In this document: positions 8,813-17,595 of the stretch, piece after piece | How positions within the stretch are numbered: position 1 is the stretch's first letter | Layout: the number at the start of each line of letters is the position of its first letter | Assembly: GCA_033852075.1 (NCBI GenBank) | Contig: JAWSVC010000033.1 | Location: forward strand, 24,552-88,551 | Direction: 5' to 3' | DNA from: QZLE01 sp033852075 | Lineage (GTDB): Bacteria; Pseudomonadota; Gammaproteobacteria; QZLD01 | Length of the DNA: 64,000 bases | The notes under the pieces: generated by a model | What the model was told of the DNA's origin: nothing | The model's input: only the letters and a program-made list of their open reading frames with translations | The model's database searches: none | Made by a program: the position numbers and the translations under genes

Positions 8813-9889
8813 CTAATCTCCCTTTGTTAATACAGTATCTATTTTGTCCATAATCTCTTCAACTTGAATCAGTTGCATAGCTCTGGGATCGTGTACTCGG
8901 GTTTTCCAAGGGATATCTGCGAGTGATTTGCATAGGAACTTTGTAACTGCATCGCCAAATTTATCAAGCGTGAGCTCTTTTGAAAAGTATGGACCAGATA
9001 GTTTTGCCGGTGCAATGGCGTAAAGGCCGATAACTGGGGTTCTCATTGCTGAGGCGATATGAACTGCAGCAGTATCTGGGCTGATTAAACAGTCAACCTG
9101 TTCGAGTAGTGCTGTTAGTTGTTTTAGGTTCAGAGTGCCGGCGCAATTAGTTATTTTGTCTTGAGTTTGGCAAAGCTTGTAAATGGTTTGTATCTGTTCC
9201 AGTTCTTTGGGATCTGCGCCTCCAGTTAGGATGATATGACAGTCGTATTTGCTAGCTATAGTATCAATTAATTCGGTGTAATTTTCTAAACTCCAGTTGC
9301 GTTCATTTTTACTGGTTATTGGGTTGATAGCTATGGAGTATTTATGGTTTTTGGAGAGAAGAATTTTATTTGCCGTTTCATTATCTGTTGTATTTAGCGG
9401 TATATCCCATTCTATATTGTTTGGTGTAGTGCCTGCTTTTTTGGCAAATGAGAGGAAACTGTCCAATAGATGTTCGTCTTTGAAATCGATTCTTTCATTG
9501 GTAAAAAGCCATTGCAAATCACGAGCGCGCTGTTTGTCAAAGCCGATCTTTCTAGGTGCTTTTAAGGCAGGATAAATTAGATTAACGCGCATATTGGCTT
9601 GTGTAGCCAGAATGATATCAAACTGGTATTTGTTTAGTTGTTTGTAAAGGCATATGTAATCTTTAATTGAACGAGGTTTATCGATAACGATAAAATTTAC
9701 TTTTGGAAGGCCTCTTACAAGCTCGTAGGCGGGGTTGCTGATGATCCAGGTTAGTTGCGCATTAGGCAGAGATTTTTGTATGGATTTAACTGTGGGGATC
9801 ATTAGACAAACATCGCCAATGGCAGATAGTCTGACGACGCAGATTTTTAGATCCTGTTCCAGTTCTTTGGTTGTATGATAGTTATCCAT
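8813..9889 (-). CDS. Glycosyltransferase family 9 (heptosyltransferase I/II-like) protein
   Basis: This 358-aa protein contains DLKICVVRLSAIGDVCLMIP near residue 14, a HRK-like donor region (SIAINPITSKNERNWSLENY) and CLISPDTAAVHIASAMRTPV near residue 265. The RLSAIGD and SPDTAAVHIA motifs fit ADP-heptose transferases that build the Kdo-proximal heptoses. It is separated from msbA by 41 bp and from the RfaQ-like gene by one base. Its position beside msbA and lpxL favours an inner-core role, but WaaC and WaaF types are not distinguished here. Confidence 0.86.
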   Translation of the reverse strand: MDNYHTTKELEQDLKICVVRLSAIGDVCLMIPTVKSIQKSLPNAQLTWIISNPAYELVRGLPKVNFIVIDKPRSIKDYICLYKQLNKYQFDIILATQANMRVNLIYPALKAPRKIGFDKQRARDLQWLFTNERIDFKDEHLLDSFLSFAKKAGTTPNNIEWDIPLNTTDNETANKILLSKNHKYSIAINPITSKNERNWSLENYTELIDTIASKYDCHIILTGGADPKELEQIQTIYKLCQTQDKITNCAGTLNLKQLTALLEQVDCLISPDTAAVHIASAMRTPVIGLYAIAPAKLSGPYFSKELTLDKFGDAVTKFLCKSLADIPWKTRVHDPRAMQLIQVEEIMDKIDTVLTKGD

Positions 9890-9930
9890 AACCTTTTTCT
9901 ATCTCAGAGTTAAATTCAGACATAAATTGC

Positions 9931-11697
9931 CTAAGAGTCAAACTGTGCCGAATCGAATTGGGAGGTGTGTAATTTGAAATAATATCCCTGCTTTTGTATC
10001 AATTCTTTATGGTTGCCTTGCTCAACTATTTTACCTCTGTCCATTACGATGATTCTATCTGCATTTTCGATGGTTGAAAGTCTGTGAGCAATAACCAAAG
10101 TTGTGCGTCCTTTTTGCAGGTTCTCAAGAGCTGCCTGTACTTTGAACTCTGATTCAGTATCTAATGCAGAAGTTGCTTCATCGAGTATTAATATTGGAGC
10201 ATCTTTTAAGATTGCCCTGGCAATTGCTATGCGTTGGCGCTGGCCGCCAGAGATTTTTGCTCCGTTTTCTCCGATTAGCGTATCAATGCCATTAGGCATT
10301 TTTTTGATAAATTCCATTGCATTGGCTGCGGCGGCAGCAGAAACGATAGCGTCTCTATCTTTTTCCTCTTTGAGTGGACCATAGGCGATATTTGCAGCAA
10401 CTGTATCGTTGAATAGGACTACATCCTGGCTGACTAAAGCGATATTGTTGCGCAAAGCTTTAAGGTCAAGGTCGGCGATATTAATTCCGTCAATTAAAAT
10501 GGAGCCTTGTTCCAGTTCAAAGAACCTGGGGAGTAAGCTTGCGATAGTAGTTTTGCCACTACCAGACTGGCCAACCAGAGCAACGGTTTCTCCTGTATTA
10601 ATGGAAAAAGATACGTCGTCTATAGCTTTGTCTTCAGCATTCTTGTAAGTAAAACTGATATTTCTAAATTCAATATTGCCATCAAGTTTATGATCTATTT
10701 GTGTGCCGATTTCTTGCTCTGGTGTTACATCTATAAGATTAAAGATGCTTTCAGAAGCAGCTAAGCCCCGTTGGAGGTTTTCATTAATTTTAGTAAGGCG
10801 TTTGATTGGTGAGAACAATAGTCCCATTGCTGTAAAAAAGGCAGAGAATTGTCCTGCAGTGAAATTGCCTTCCGCAATTGCATCTTTTGCAGCTATGAAA
10901 ACAATTAAGGCAAGGGCAATGGCGGTAATAAACTGTACGAATGAAACGCTTGCGGTAGATGTCATCTTAACCTTATTTGCATAACGTCTTATCCAATTTG
11001 AAACGCTATCAAAACGTTGTTTTTCATAGTTATGCCCGCCAAAAATTTTGACTACCTTATGGCCAAGAACAGATTCTTCAAGCACATGCGTCATATCTCC
11101 CATTGAATCTTGTAAGTCAATATTTAATCGGCGCATTCTTTTGCTTACTGTTCTGACTGCAAATGCAATTACCGGGAATGATATAAATGAAATAAGCGTT
11201 AGCTGCCAGTTGTAATACAACATTAACGCAATTAGAAATGCGATAGTGAAAGTATCGCGAACTATTGTTACAAAGGTTTCTGTAGCGGCTGCAGTTACTT
11301 GGCTGACATCGAAAATTATCTTGGAAATAAGGTTGCCACTGCTATTGTCATTATAAAATTGCATTGGTAAGTGCAGTAAACGCTCAAACATCATTTGGCG
11401 CAGATCCATAACAATCTTATTTGCAACCCAGTTTATAGAAATTACACCACAGAAATTCATAAGACCGCGTACTACAGAGATTAGAACCAATGCGGCAGGT
11501 ATCGCATACATATAAAATTGGTCTTTGGCGACAAAAATCTTGTCGATCATTTTCTCAAGCACAGCAGCAAATGCGGCTTCGGCAGATGAAAGCACTAAGA
11601 GGCTGATTACAGAAATAATCATTATTTTCCAATAGGGAGCTACATGTTTTAGCAGTCTTAAGTAAAGCTGTTTGCTGTTTTGAGGTTTATTGTTCAC
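9931..11697 (-). CDS. msbA: Lipid A export ABC transporter MsbA (permease/ATP-binding)
   Basis: This 588-aa half-transporter has an N-terminal six-helix ABC exporter domain (about residues 20-310) and a C-terminal nucleotide-binding domain. The latter has Walker A GQSGSGKTT, signature ISGGQRQR, Walker B ILILDEATSALD and the H-loop IAHRLST. MsbA flips lipid A-core across the inner membrane. Length matches the family. It lies directly between the LpxL-type acyltransferase gene and the core glycosyltransferases on the same strand, the classical arrangement. Confidence 0.94.
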   Translation of the reverse strand: MNNKPQNSKQLYLRLLKHVAPYWKIMIISVISLLVLSSAEAAFAAVLEKMIDKIFVAKDQFYMYAIPAALVLISVVRGLMNFCGVISINWVANKIVMDLRQMMFERLLHLPMQFYNDNSSGNLISKIIFDVSQVTAAATETFVTIVRDTFTIAFLIALMLYYNWQLTLISFISFPVIAFAVRTVSKRMRRLNIDLQDSMGDMTHVLEESVLGHKVVKIFGGHNYEKQRFDSVSNWIRRYANKVKMTSTASVSFVQFITAIALALIVFIAAKDAIAEGNFTAGQFSAFFTAMGLLFSPIKRLTKINENLQRGLAASESIFNLIDVTPEQEIGTQIDHKLDGNIEFRNISFTYKNAEDKAIDDVSFSINTGETVALVGQSGSGKTTIASLLPRFFELEQGSILIDGINIADLDLKALRNNIALVSQDVVLFNDTVAANIAYGPLKEEKDRDAIVSAAAAANAMEFIKKMPNGIDTLIGENGAKISGGQRQRIAIARAILKDAPILILDEATSALDTESEFKVQAALENLQKGRTTLVIAHRLSTIENADRIIVMDRGKIVEQGNHKELIQKQGYYFKLHTSQFDSAQFDS

Positions 11698-11741
11698 TTA
11701 TTTCTCTTAAAAAGTACTCTCAAAAAGGTGATTCAGATAGT

Positions 11742-12641
11742 TTAGTAGAAACTGGGTTCATCATCAGGACGGTCTTTATATCGACGATGTGACCATAAAT
11801 ATTGTTCAGGGGCTAATTTTACATGATCTTCGATAAGTTTGTTTATTCTATCCGTATCTTTTTGAATATCATCAGTGGGAAAGTTTTCTAGTGGAGGCAA
11901 AATTGTGAGTTCATAATGGCCGCCAATTCGGGTAGAGAAAAATGGTATTACTTTGGCTTCGCTTATACGAGCAAAACGGGATGTGGCGGTATTAGTTGCG
12001 GCCGGAACCTTGAAAAATGGGGAAAAAACGCTGTTTTTGAGGCCGAAGTTCTGGTCTGGAGCGTACCAAACTGTGTTGCCATTCTTAAGCGATTTGAGCA
12101 TGGTTTTAACATCATCTCTTTTGATCGCTAGATTAAAGCGTTTTTCACGGCTATTGCTCATAACTTTTTCTAAAGCTGGGTTTTCATGGGGGCGATACAT
12201 TACGAAAAATGGAGCAAACATTGATAAAAGCCTGCCGGAAATTTCCAAGTGAGTGAAGTGCGCGCTGAGTAGAATAACACCTTGGTTATTTTTCTGTGCC
12301 TGTAGTAGATGCTCTAATCCGTTTATTTTGGCTAGGTTTTTAAGTTTTTTATTTGAACCCCACCAGCAGTTTGGGATTTCTATAAGACTGATACCCAGTG
12401 ATATAAAATGACGTTTGACGATCTCTTTGCGTTCTGAGTCAGTTAGTCTTTTAAATGCAAGGTTAATATTTACTTCGGCGATATGGCGGCGTCGTTTAGA
12501 AAAAAAGAAAAGGAGCAGGCCTAGATATTTGCCTATCGATATTTGCAAGGCAAAAGGCAGTTTGGTGATTAGCCACCCAATAAATAACACCAATTTGGTT
12601 AGTAGTGCTTTTGAAAGCGATATAGAACGTTGATGAGTCAT
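11742..12641 (-). CDS. Lipid A biosynthesis acyltransferase (LpxL/HtrB family)
   Basis: This 299-aa protein has an N-terminal membrane helix (LVLFIGWLITKLPFALQI) and the acyltransferase HX4E motif in LLSAHFTHLEISGR, followed by the YAPDQNFGLKNSVFSPFF region typical of LpxL/LpxM enzymes. These add secondary acyl chains to Kdo2-lipid IVA at the inner membrane. It is the first gene of the minus-strand msbA/LPS run. The chain length and position acylated cannot be assigned, so no symbol is given. Confidence 0.9.
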   Translation of the reverse strand: MTHQRSISLSKALLTKLVLFIGWLITKLPFALQISIGKYLGLLLFFFSKRRRHIAEVNINLAFKRLTDSERKEIVKRHFISLGISLIEIPNCWWGSNKKLKNLAKINGLEHLLQAQKNNQGVILLSAHFTHLEISGRLLSMFAPFFVMYRPHENPALEKVMSNSREKRFNLAIKRDDVKTMLKSLKNGNTVWYAPDQNFGLKNSVFSPFFKVPAATNTATSRFARISEAKVIPFFSTRIGGHYELTILPPLENFPTDDIQKDTDRINKLIEDHVKLAPEQYLWSHRRYKDRPDDEPSFY

Positions 12642-12909
12642 AGGATGAGCATTATAAATGACTTATGATGGGAAAGAAATTGAAAAAACTAACGGAAACT
12701 TATTAGTTTTTTTTGAGCAAATTGCGGGTTTGTGCAAACAAAGTCACGCTTTTTTAAATATTTTTTTTCATAAGTGGAAAAGAGGGGGGTTATGTACCAT
12801 AGTTAATTAATAAGGGGCGAGCAGTTTTGAGATAATTTATTAAAATGAAAAGACTCGATTCTCGGCCTGATGTATTACATAAGATGTTGAAAAATGGAGA
12901 TAGAATTTC
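12642..12909. promoter_or_regulatory. Divergent control region with an AT-rich hairpin
   Basis: These 268 bp separate the minus-strand lpxL-like gene from the plus-strand CheY-like gene. At 12683-12714 an AAAAACTAA / TTAGTTTTT inverted repeat ends in a run of eight T. At about 12730-12745 there is a GTTTG-TG-CAAAC palindrome. Because the flanking genes diverge, a terminator is unexpected, and these are better viewed as operator or leader structures. No clear sigma-70 pair was identified. The RR gene has GGAGA about 10 bases ahead of its ATG. Confidence 0.4.
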
Positions 12910-13275
12910 ATGGCACTACCTGTTCTAGTTGTCGATGATTCAGGAATGTCGCGCAAGCTAACTATTAGGGCTTTGCCTAAGGATTGGGACATAGAAATTT
13001 CACAGGCGGCGGATGGTTTTGAAGCTTTAGAAGCATACCATCAAGGTAAAGCTCATATAATGTTTTTAGATCTTACAATGCCTGGAATGGATGGGTTCGA
13101 GGTTTTGGAAACGCTGCAAAAAGAAGGTCTGGATTGCTTTGTCATTGTTGTTTCTGCTGATGTACAGCCAGAAGCAGAGGTCAGAGCAAAAGAGCTTGGG
13201 GCCATGGCTTTTATTAGAAAACCTATAAATACAGAAATAGTAACCAAGATTTTGATGGAGTTCGGGATAATATGA
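12910..13275 (+). CDS. Single-domain CheY-like response regulator
   Basis: This 121-aa protein is a bare receiver domain. It has the acidic pair DD at 9-10, phosphoacceptor Asp54 (IMFLDLTMPGMDGF), the switch Ser in VVSAD and the conserved Lys in FIRKPIN. It has no output domain, so it should act by protein contact. It overlaps the next gene, a CheC-like phosphatase, by 4 bp (ATGA), and a PAS-GGDEF gene follows. The three probably form one signalling unit in which CheC dephosphorylates this regulator. No flagellar or chemoreceptor genes occur in the window. Confidence 0.9.
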   Translation: MALPVLVVDDSGMSRKLTIRALPKDWDIEISQAADGFEALEAYHQGKAHIMFLDLTMPGMDGFEVLETLQKEGLDCFVIVVSADVQPEAEVRAKELGAMAFIRKPINTEIVTKILMEFGII

Positions 13276-13886
13276 GCATTCAGCCATATACTGAAGACCA
13301 ACGAGATGCTCTGCAAGAGATTACAAATATTGCAATGGGACAGGCTGGATCTTCGCTGGCCCAGTTGTTAGATGTTTTTGTAATACTTTCTGTGCCAAGA
13401 GTTAGGATTGTTGGAGTTGAAGATGTGCCATCAGCTGTAAGTGAAATGGTTGATGATCCTGAGGAAATTACGGCAGTAAGACAGGCGTTTTATAATAAAT
13501 TGCGTGGAGAAACTATGGTTGTTTTTGGGCGCAAAGGCTGTAGTGACTTAGCGGATTTAATGGGGCATGAAGAAGTTCAGAGTAGCGAAGATGAAGAAGA
13601 ACTGTTGCTTGATGTAACTAATATCCTTGTTGGGGCGGTATTGAATGGACTTGGAGAACAGATAGAAGTTGAATTTGGTTTTTCGCCCCCGGCTATTATG
13701 GCTACTAATACTCCAATTGAAAAAGTGTTGATAAGCGATGAATTGGGATGGAGTCATGCATTATTGATTGAGGTTAACTTTAGTCTCGAGGAAAGAGGGT
13801 TTAAGTGCTATTTGATTATGCTTATGCCGGAAGAATCAATTGATATGATGCGCCAAGCACTTGACCATATATTGGAATCGTTTTAA
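13272..13886 (+). CDS. CheC-family CheY-P phosphatase-like protein
   Basis: This 204-aa protein carries the CheC phosphatase helix signature near its N-terminus (DALQEITNIAMGQAGSSLA, with the Glu and Asn spaced E-x2-N). A second, degenerate copy lies in the middle (LLDVTNILVGAVLNGLGEQ, D-x2-N). CheC/CheX/FliY proteins hydrolyse phospho-CheY. It overlaps the upstream receiver gene by 4 bp and its stop overlaps the ATG of the GGDEF gene at 13886. Pairing of receiver and phosphatase in one operon supports the assignment. Confidence 0.85.
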   Translation: MSIQPYTEDQRDALQEITNIAMGQAGSSLAQLLDVFVILSVPRVRIVGVEDVPSAVSEMVDDPEEITAVRQAFYNKLRGETMVVFGRKGCSDLADLMGHEEVQSSEDEEELLLDVTNILVGAVLNGLGEQIEVEFGFSPPAIMATNTPIEKVLISDELGWSHALLIEVNFSLEERGFKCYLIMLMPEESIDMMRQALDHILESF

Positions 13887-14866
13887 TGGCAGATAGTTTA
13901 GATCCATTATCATTTCTAAGATTTATTGTTGACCGTGTTAATGTTGGAATTATTGTGGTTAATAAGGAGATGGAAGTTCTTCTTTGGAATCATTTTATGG
14001 CCGTTAATAGCGGTAAAGAAGCTCATGACGTTTTGGGTAATGACTTATTTGAAAGTTTTCCTGATTTACCGGAAAAATGGTTGAAAAAGAAAATAAATAG
14101 CGTATTTATTCTGAAAAATTTTGCGTTTACCGGTTGGGAACAACGCCCATACCTGTTCCAATTCCGTCATAATCGTCCGGTAACCGGAAGTACGGATTTT
14201 ATGATGCAAAATTGCACCTTTCTGCCAATTATGGGGGATGATAATCAAGTTCAGGCAGTATGCATAACCGTTTTTGATGTTACTGATATCAGTATCTATC
14301 AAAACCAGTTGAAACATGCGATGACCAAGCTTGAGGATATGAGTATTCGTGATGGGCTTACTGAGATTTATAATAGGCGCTATATAGAATCACAATTGGC
14401 TGCAGAATATGATCGTTGTAATCGCTATGGTGGAACTTTATCTGTAATCCTTTTTGATTTAGACCATTTTAAAAATGTGAACGATACTTATGGGCATCTG
14501 GCTGGTGATGAAGTGTTGCGTTCAGTAAGTAAAAAGTTAGTTGAAGTGTTAAGGACTTCAGATATTCCTGGTCGATATGGCGGGGAAGAATTTACCGTGA
14601 TTTTACCAAATACTGCAATTGATGGTGCTTTGAATACAGCAGAAAGAATTAGGTCTAATATTGAAAAACTTGAGGTTGTTTATGACGGGCAACACATACC
14701 AGTTACAGTTAGTATCGGTGTGACCCAGATTAGAGATAACACTCCTACCCATGAAGCGATGTTGCAAGAAGCGGATCTGGCTCTTTATCAGTGCAAAGAA
14801 GGTGGGCGTAATCAGGCGCGCCGATTTAATATTGAAGATTATCCAGATTTATATTCAGAAGAATAG
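13886..14866 (+). CDS. PAS-GGDEF diguanylate cyclase
   Basis: This 326-aa protein has a PAS domain at about residues 10-130 (VDRVNVGIIVVNKEMEVLLW). A short coiled linker follows, then a GGDEF domain at about 160-320 with the intact active site GGEEF (232-236) and an RxxD inhibitory site (RTSD, 223-226) at the canonical five-residue spacing. It should make cyclic di-GMP from GTP with product inhibition. No transmembrane segment is seen. It is the last gene of the CheY-CheC-DGC operon and shares one base with the CheC gene. The PAS ligand is unknown. Confidence 0.92.
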   Translation: MADSLDPLSFLRFIVDRVNVGIIVVNKEMEVLLWNHFMAVNSGKEAHDVLGNDLFESFPDLPEKWLKKKINSVFILKNFAFTGWEQRPYLFQFRHNRPVTGSTDFMMQNCTFLPIMGDDNQVQAVCITVFDVTDISIYQNQLKHAMTKLEDMSIRDGLTEIYNRRYIESQLAAEYDRCNRYGGTLSVILFDLDHFKNVNDTYGHLAGDEVLRSVSKKLVEVLRTSDIPGRYGGEEFTVILPNTAIDGALNTAERIRSNIEKLEVVYDGQHIPVTVSIGVTQIRDNTPTHEAMLQEADLALYQCKEGGRNQARRFNIEDYPDLYSEE

Positions 14867-15060
14867 TTCTCAAAAGGTCTAGATTAAGCGCCATCTTATT
14901 TTTTTAGCATATAAATTACTAAATTTAATATTCTACTGTTCGGTATATTAATAAATACCGTTTATCCTGAAAAAATAGCGAAATGCGACGGAAGTTGGTG
15001 TTTTCATTATCAAAAATAGTATAATGGCAAGTTAGGATAGGTGTAATGTAAATATATGCG
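14867..15060 (+). promoter_or_regulatory. Spacer with hairpin and candidate promoter for the SprA-like gene
   Basis: A CGGTAT / ATACCG hairpin at 14941-14960 follows the DGC operon and may end it, although the T-run is short. A perfect TATAAT lies at 15020-15025, with a loose TTGGTG 19 bp upstream. This would start a transcript near 15032 with a 29-base leader to the ATG at 15061. Confidence 0.4.
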
Positions 15061-15960
15061 ATGAATATTCAGCAACTATTAGGGCCCGCACAACAATTAG
15101 AATCGGGTCGTTCAAGAAGTTTAGCGCGGGGAGAGCAGACTCGTAGCGTTGCTATGGCTGATATTCAGGAAAATGATTCTGAAAATAAAGTCCTGCTTAA
15201 GGGTGTTGATGGTGAGGAAGGTGCAGAAAATAACAAACTGCAACGTCAGCAACAACGTCTAAATCAAGAAAGTCATCAATACAAAGATCTTACCGATTCC
15301 GAGAAAAAAATGGTTAACGAGCTTCGGGTTCGTGATCGTGAAGTTCGAACACATGAGCGGGCTCATAAGGCTCTGGCAGGTAATTTAGCTGGTCCAGTTC
15401 AATATTCCTATCAAACAGGTCCGGATGGTAAAAAGTATGCCATTGGCGGCGAAATAGACATTGATACATCAAGCGTTCCAGGTAATCCAGAAGCAACAGC
15501 TCAAAAGGCGGAGCAGATTATAAGGGCGGCATATGCGGCTGCAGAACCATCTCCTCAGGATCGAAGAGTTGCTGCTCAAGCGCAACAGATGTTAGTGCAG
15601 GCGCGCCAGGATTTGCATAGTCAGGAAGTAAGAGAACGTAATAACGAACAAGAAGTGCGAGCGGAAAGGGTTAAAGAAGTTCGTGAAAAAGCAGAGGAAG
15701 CTGCTGCTGATGTTGTGGAAACCGAAGAGCAATATAATTTCTTCGAAAATGCAAATATTATTGAAAATGGTGGTGCTGAAGTTATCAATTTGATTCAGGC
15801 TGGGAATGAATCAAGAAAAGCAGATCTGCCTGATGTGTTTGCAGATTCAGTATTGGCTTTTGATGGCTCAGCGGTAATAGAGCAATTTCTTGCTACTCAA
15901 GAAATGATAAGTACTGATGGATTTATGTCTATTGGCGGAAGGATGGATCTATACGCTTAG
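15061..15960 (+). CDS. SprA-family putative metalloprotease
   Basis: This 299-aa hydrophilic protein contains a HERAH (HExxH) zinc-protease-like motif at about residue 98. It is set in the conserved block VRDREVRTHERAHKALAG, followed by YSYQTGPDGKKYAIGGEIDI, both hallmarks of the SprA-related family. The rest is Gln/Glu-rich and low in complexity, with a coiled-coil-like stretch at about 170-220. No signal peptide or membrane segment is evident. The family's substrate is not established, and catalysis is inferred only from the motif. Confidence 0.75.
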   Translation: MNIQQLLGPAQQLESGRSRSLARGEQTRSVAMADIQENDSENKVLLKGVDGEEGAENNKLQRQQQRLNQESHQYKDLTDSEKKMVNELRVRDREVRTHERAHKALAGNLAGPVQYSYQTGPDGKKYAIGGEIDIDTSSVPGNPEATAQKAEQIIRAAYAAAEPSPQDRRVAAQAQQMLVQARQDLHSQEVRERNNEQEVRAERVKEVREKAEEAAADVVETEEQYNFFENANIIENGGAEVINLIQAGNESRKADLPDVFADSVLAFDGSAVIEQFLATQEMISTDGFMSIGGRMDLYA

Positions 15961-16009
15961 TTCGTCTATACTAGGACTAGTTTTACCCCGATTATAAAAA
16001 AGAATTACT

Positions 16010-16408
16010 ATGTCATTTGAACAAGCATTCCCTGTAGGGTTTATAATAAGTTTTACTATATTTTCAATATTTCGTTATTTTCAGGCCTTATGTTTAAGGG
16101 ATTTTCAAGGGCTTTCCGGTGGAACCAAAACCATGCTTGATGTCGTATCGGTATTTGGAATGACTTTCGAGTATGCGATTTTAGTGTTTTATGGCTATAT
16201 CATCTCTCCAATGTGGTATTACGCCATAGCCCTATTTGTAATCTCATTTACAATTAAAAATCTGCTTTTTAAGATAGCCACTATAGATAAGACTAATAAG
16301 ACGATAACAGTTGTGGCAATGTTGGGGTTTTTAGGGATTCCGCTTTCGTTACTGGGAGTTCTTTATTTCTTTTATCAGATATACGAGGGCATGGGCTTCA
16401 CTCTATAA
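16010..16408 (+). CDS. Small four-helix membrane protein of unknown function
   Basis: This 132-aa very hydrophobic protein has four likely transmembrane segments (about 8-28, 48-68, 70-90 and 102-125) and a conserved-looking cytoplasmic stretch CLRDFQGLSGGTKTMLDVVS. The ATG at 16010 is 49 bases after the preceding gene. I do not recognise the family. It does not overlap another plausible gene and its codon use looks ordinary. Confidence 0.6.
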   Translation: MSFEQAFPVGFIISFTIFSIFRYFQALCLRDFQGLSGGTKTMLDVVSVFGMTFEYAILVFYGYIISPMWYYAIALFVISFTIKNLLFKIATIDKTNKTITVVAMLGFLGIPLSLLGVLYFFYQIYEGMGFTL

Positions 16409-16425
16409 ATTTGGGGTTTGTTTTT

Positions 16426-16520
16426 CCAATATCTTTGTTGCAATTAGCTAAAAAATGAGTCACATACTTGGTGTATGCTCAACATGTTTTTATCGAATTG
16501 CGCCTCGATCTTGAAAAAAA
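16426..16520 (+). repeat. Dispersed structured repeat, copy A
   Basis: This intergenic element begins CCAATATCTTTGTTG and ends CGCCTCGATCTTGAAAAAA. Between them lies an imperfect hairpin: CAATT..AAAAA pairs with TTTTT..AATTG, and an inner CATAC / GTATG stem is capped by a short loop. The same flanks and layout recur at 40641-40735 with a different but still self-complementary stem sequence. A third relative surrounds the gap near 63.7 kb. It fills most of the spacer between the small membrane protein and the MutT-ThiE gene. Confidence 0.75.
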
Positions 16521-16581
16521 CGCTACCAAATTTTATTGTGGTTTATGTCGTTATCATTTTATAAATTTTAAGGTTTGCTAG

Positions 16582-16593
16582 TATAATCCGTGC
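16582..16593 (+). promoter_or_regulatory. Candidate leaderless promoter for the MutT-ThiE gene
   Basis: A perfect TATAAT occupies 16582-16587, only 6 bases before the ATG at 16594. Normal -10 to start spacing would put transcription initiation on or beside that ATG. No Shine-Dalgarno sequence precedes either the ATG at 16594 or the in-frame ATG at 16606. The -35 hexamer is weak. Confidence 0.45.
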
Positions 16594-17583
16594 ATGCCCA
16601 ATCTAATGAATAAACCAATCCATGTTGTTGCAGCTGTAATCAGAAATGGTTATGGCCAAATTCTATTGGCGCAACGCTCACCAAACTGCCCTCATCTCCC
16701 AGGATATTGGGAGTTCCCCGGAGGCAAGGTTGAAGAAGGGGAAACTCCTAAGCAGGCCTTGGTGCGTGAGCTTCAAGAAGAGATAGGTATTACCGCAACT
16801 AAAGTTACCCCGCTAATTCAGGTGCCGTACTCATATCCGGAAAAACAGGTTTTTTTGGATGTGTGGGAGGTTGATCAATACATGGGGGAGATAAAATCGC
16901 TTGAAGGTCAGGATTTAGTGTTTGTTGAGCTGGAGGAGTTTGAAAAATATCAGTTACCGCCAGCCGATATTCCGGTTGTATCTGCATTAAGGTTGCCGCA
17001 AACATATCTTATAACACCGGAACTTGCTGACTTAACTGTTGAACAATTCAAGTTGTCGTTAGAAAAAACATTGCAGTCAGGTATCACGATGGTCCAATTG
17101 CGCTCTAAGGTATTGAGTAAAGATGAGTTGGTGCCATATGCTTTGCAAGCCAAAGGGATATGTGGCAAATATAATGCGAAGGTTCTTATCAATGAATATG
17201 TTGAAATATATCAGCAATGTGGTTTGGATGGAGTGCATTTTACAAGCAGCCAAATTGCGGCAGGAATTGAGCCTATCAAAAGAGAGAGAAAAGGTGATTT
17301 AATGGCAGCGTCATGTCATTCATCTGATGATCTTTTACTTATTGAAGAAAGTGATGTTGATTTCGTTTTATTAAGTCCGGTTAAACATACCAAAACTCAT
17401 CCTGGCGCTGTTCCGGTTGGATGGGATGTGTTTTCTAATCTAGTAAAACAGGTGTCGGTTCCTGTATATGCTTTGGGAGGCCTTGGACATTCAGATTTAT
17501 ATATGGCAGTAGGACATGGAGCACAGGGGGTAGCTGCTATCCGAGGGTTATGGATTGACGATTGTTCAAAAGGAAAAGAATGA
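16594..17583 (+). CDS. MutT Nudix hydrolase fused to ThiE/TenI-like domain
   Basis: This 329-aa two-domain protein has an N-terminal Nudix domain (residues 1-135) with an intact Nudix box (GGKVEEGETPKQALVRELQE then EIGI). It follows the MutT pattern that hydrolyses 8-oxo-dGTP. The C-terminal domain (about 140-325) resembles thiamine-phosphate synthase/TenI (TMVQLRSK, VDFVLLSPVKHTKTHPGA, YALGGLG). This fusion is common in gammaproteobacteria, and thiamine synthesis activity of the C-terminal part is not established. The start could be 16594 or 16606 (MNKPIHVVAAVI, which fits MutT better). Confidence 0.9.
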   Translation: MPNLMNKPIHVVAAVIRNGYGQILLAQRSPNCPHLPGYWEFPGGKVEEGETPKQALVRELQEEIGITATKVTPLIQVPYSYPEKQVFLDVWEVDQYMGEIKSLEGQDLVFVELEEFEKYQLPPADIPVVSALRLPQTYLITPELADLTVEQFKLSLEKTLQSGITMVQLRSKVLSKDELVPYALQAKGICGKYNAKVLINEYVEIYQQCGLDGVHFTSSQIAAGIEPIKRERKGDLMAASCHSSDDLLLIEESDVDFVLLSPVKHTKTHPGAVPVGWDVFSNLVKQVSVPVYALGGLGHSDLYMAVGHGAQGVAAIRGLWIDDCSKGKE

Positions 17584-17595
17584 AATTTTCAATAG

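Noticed and set aside
12683..12714. Rho-independent terminator
   Set aside because: The hairpin and T-run lie between divergent genes, so no transcript is expected to end there.
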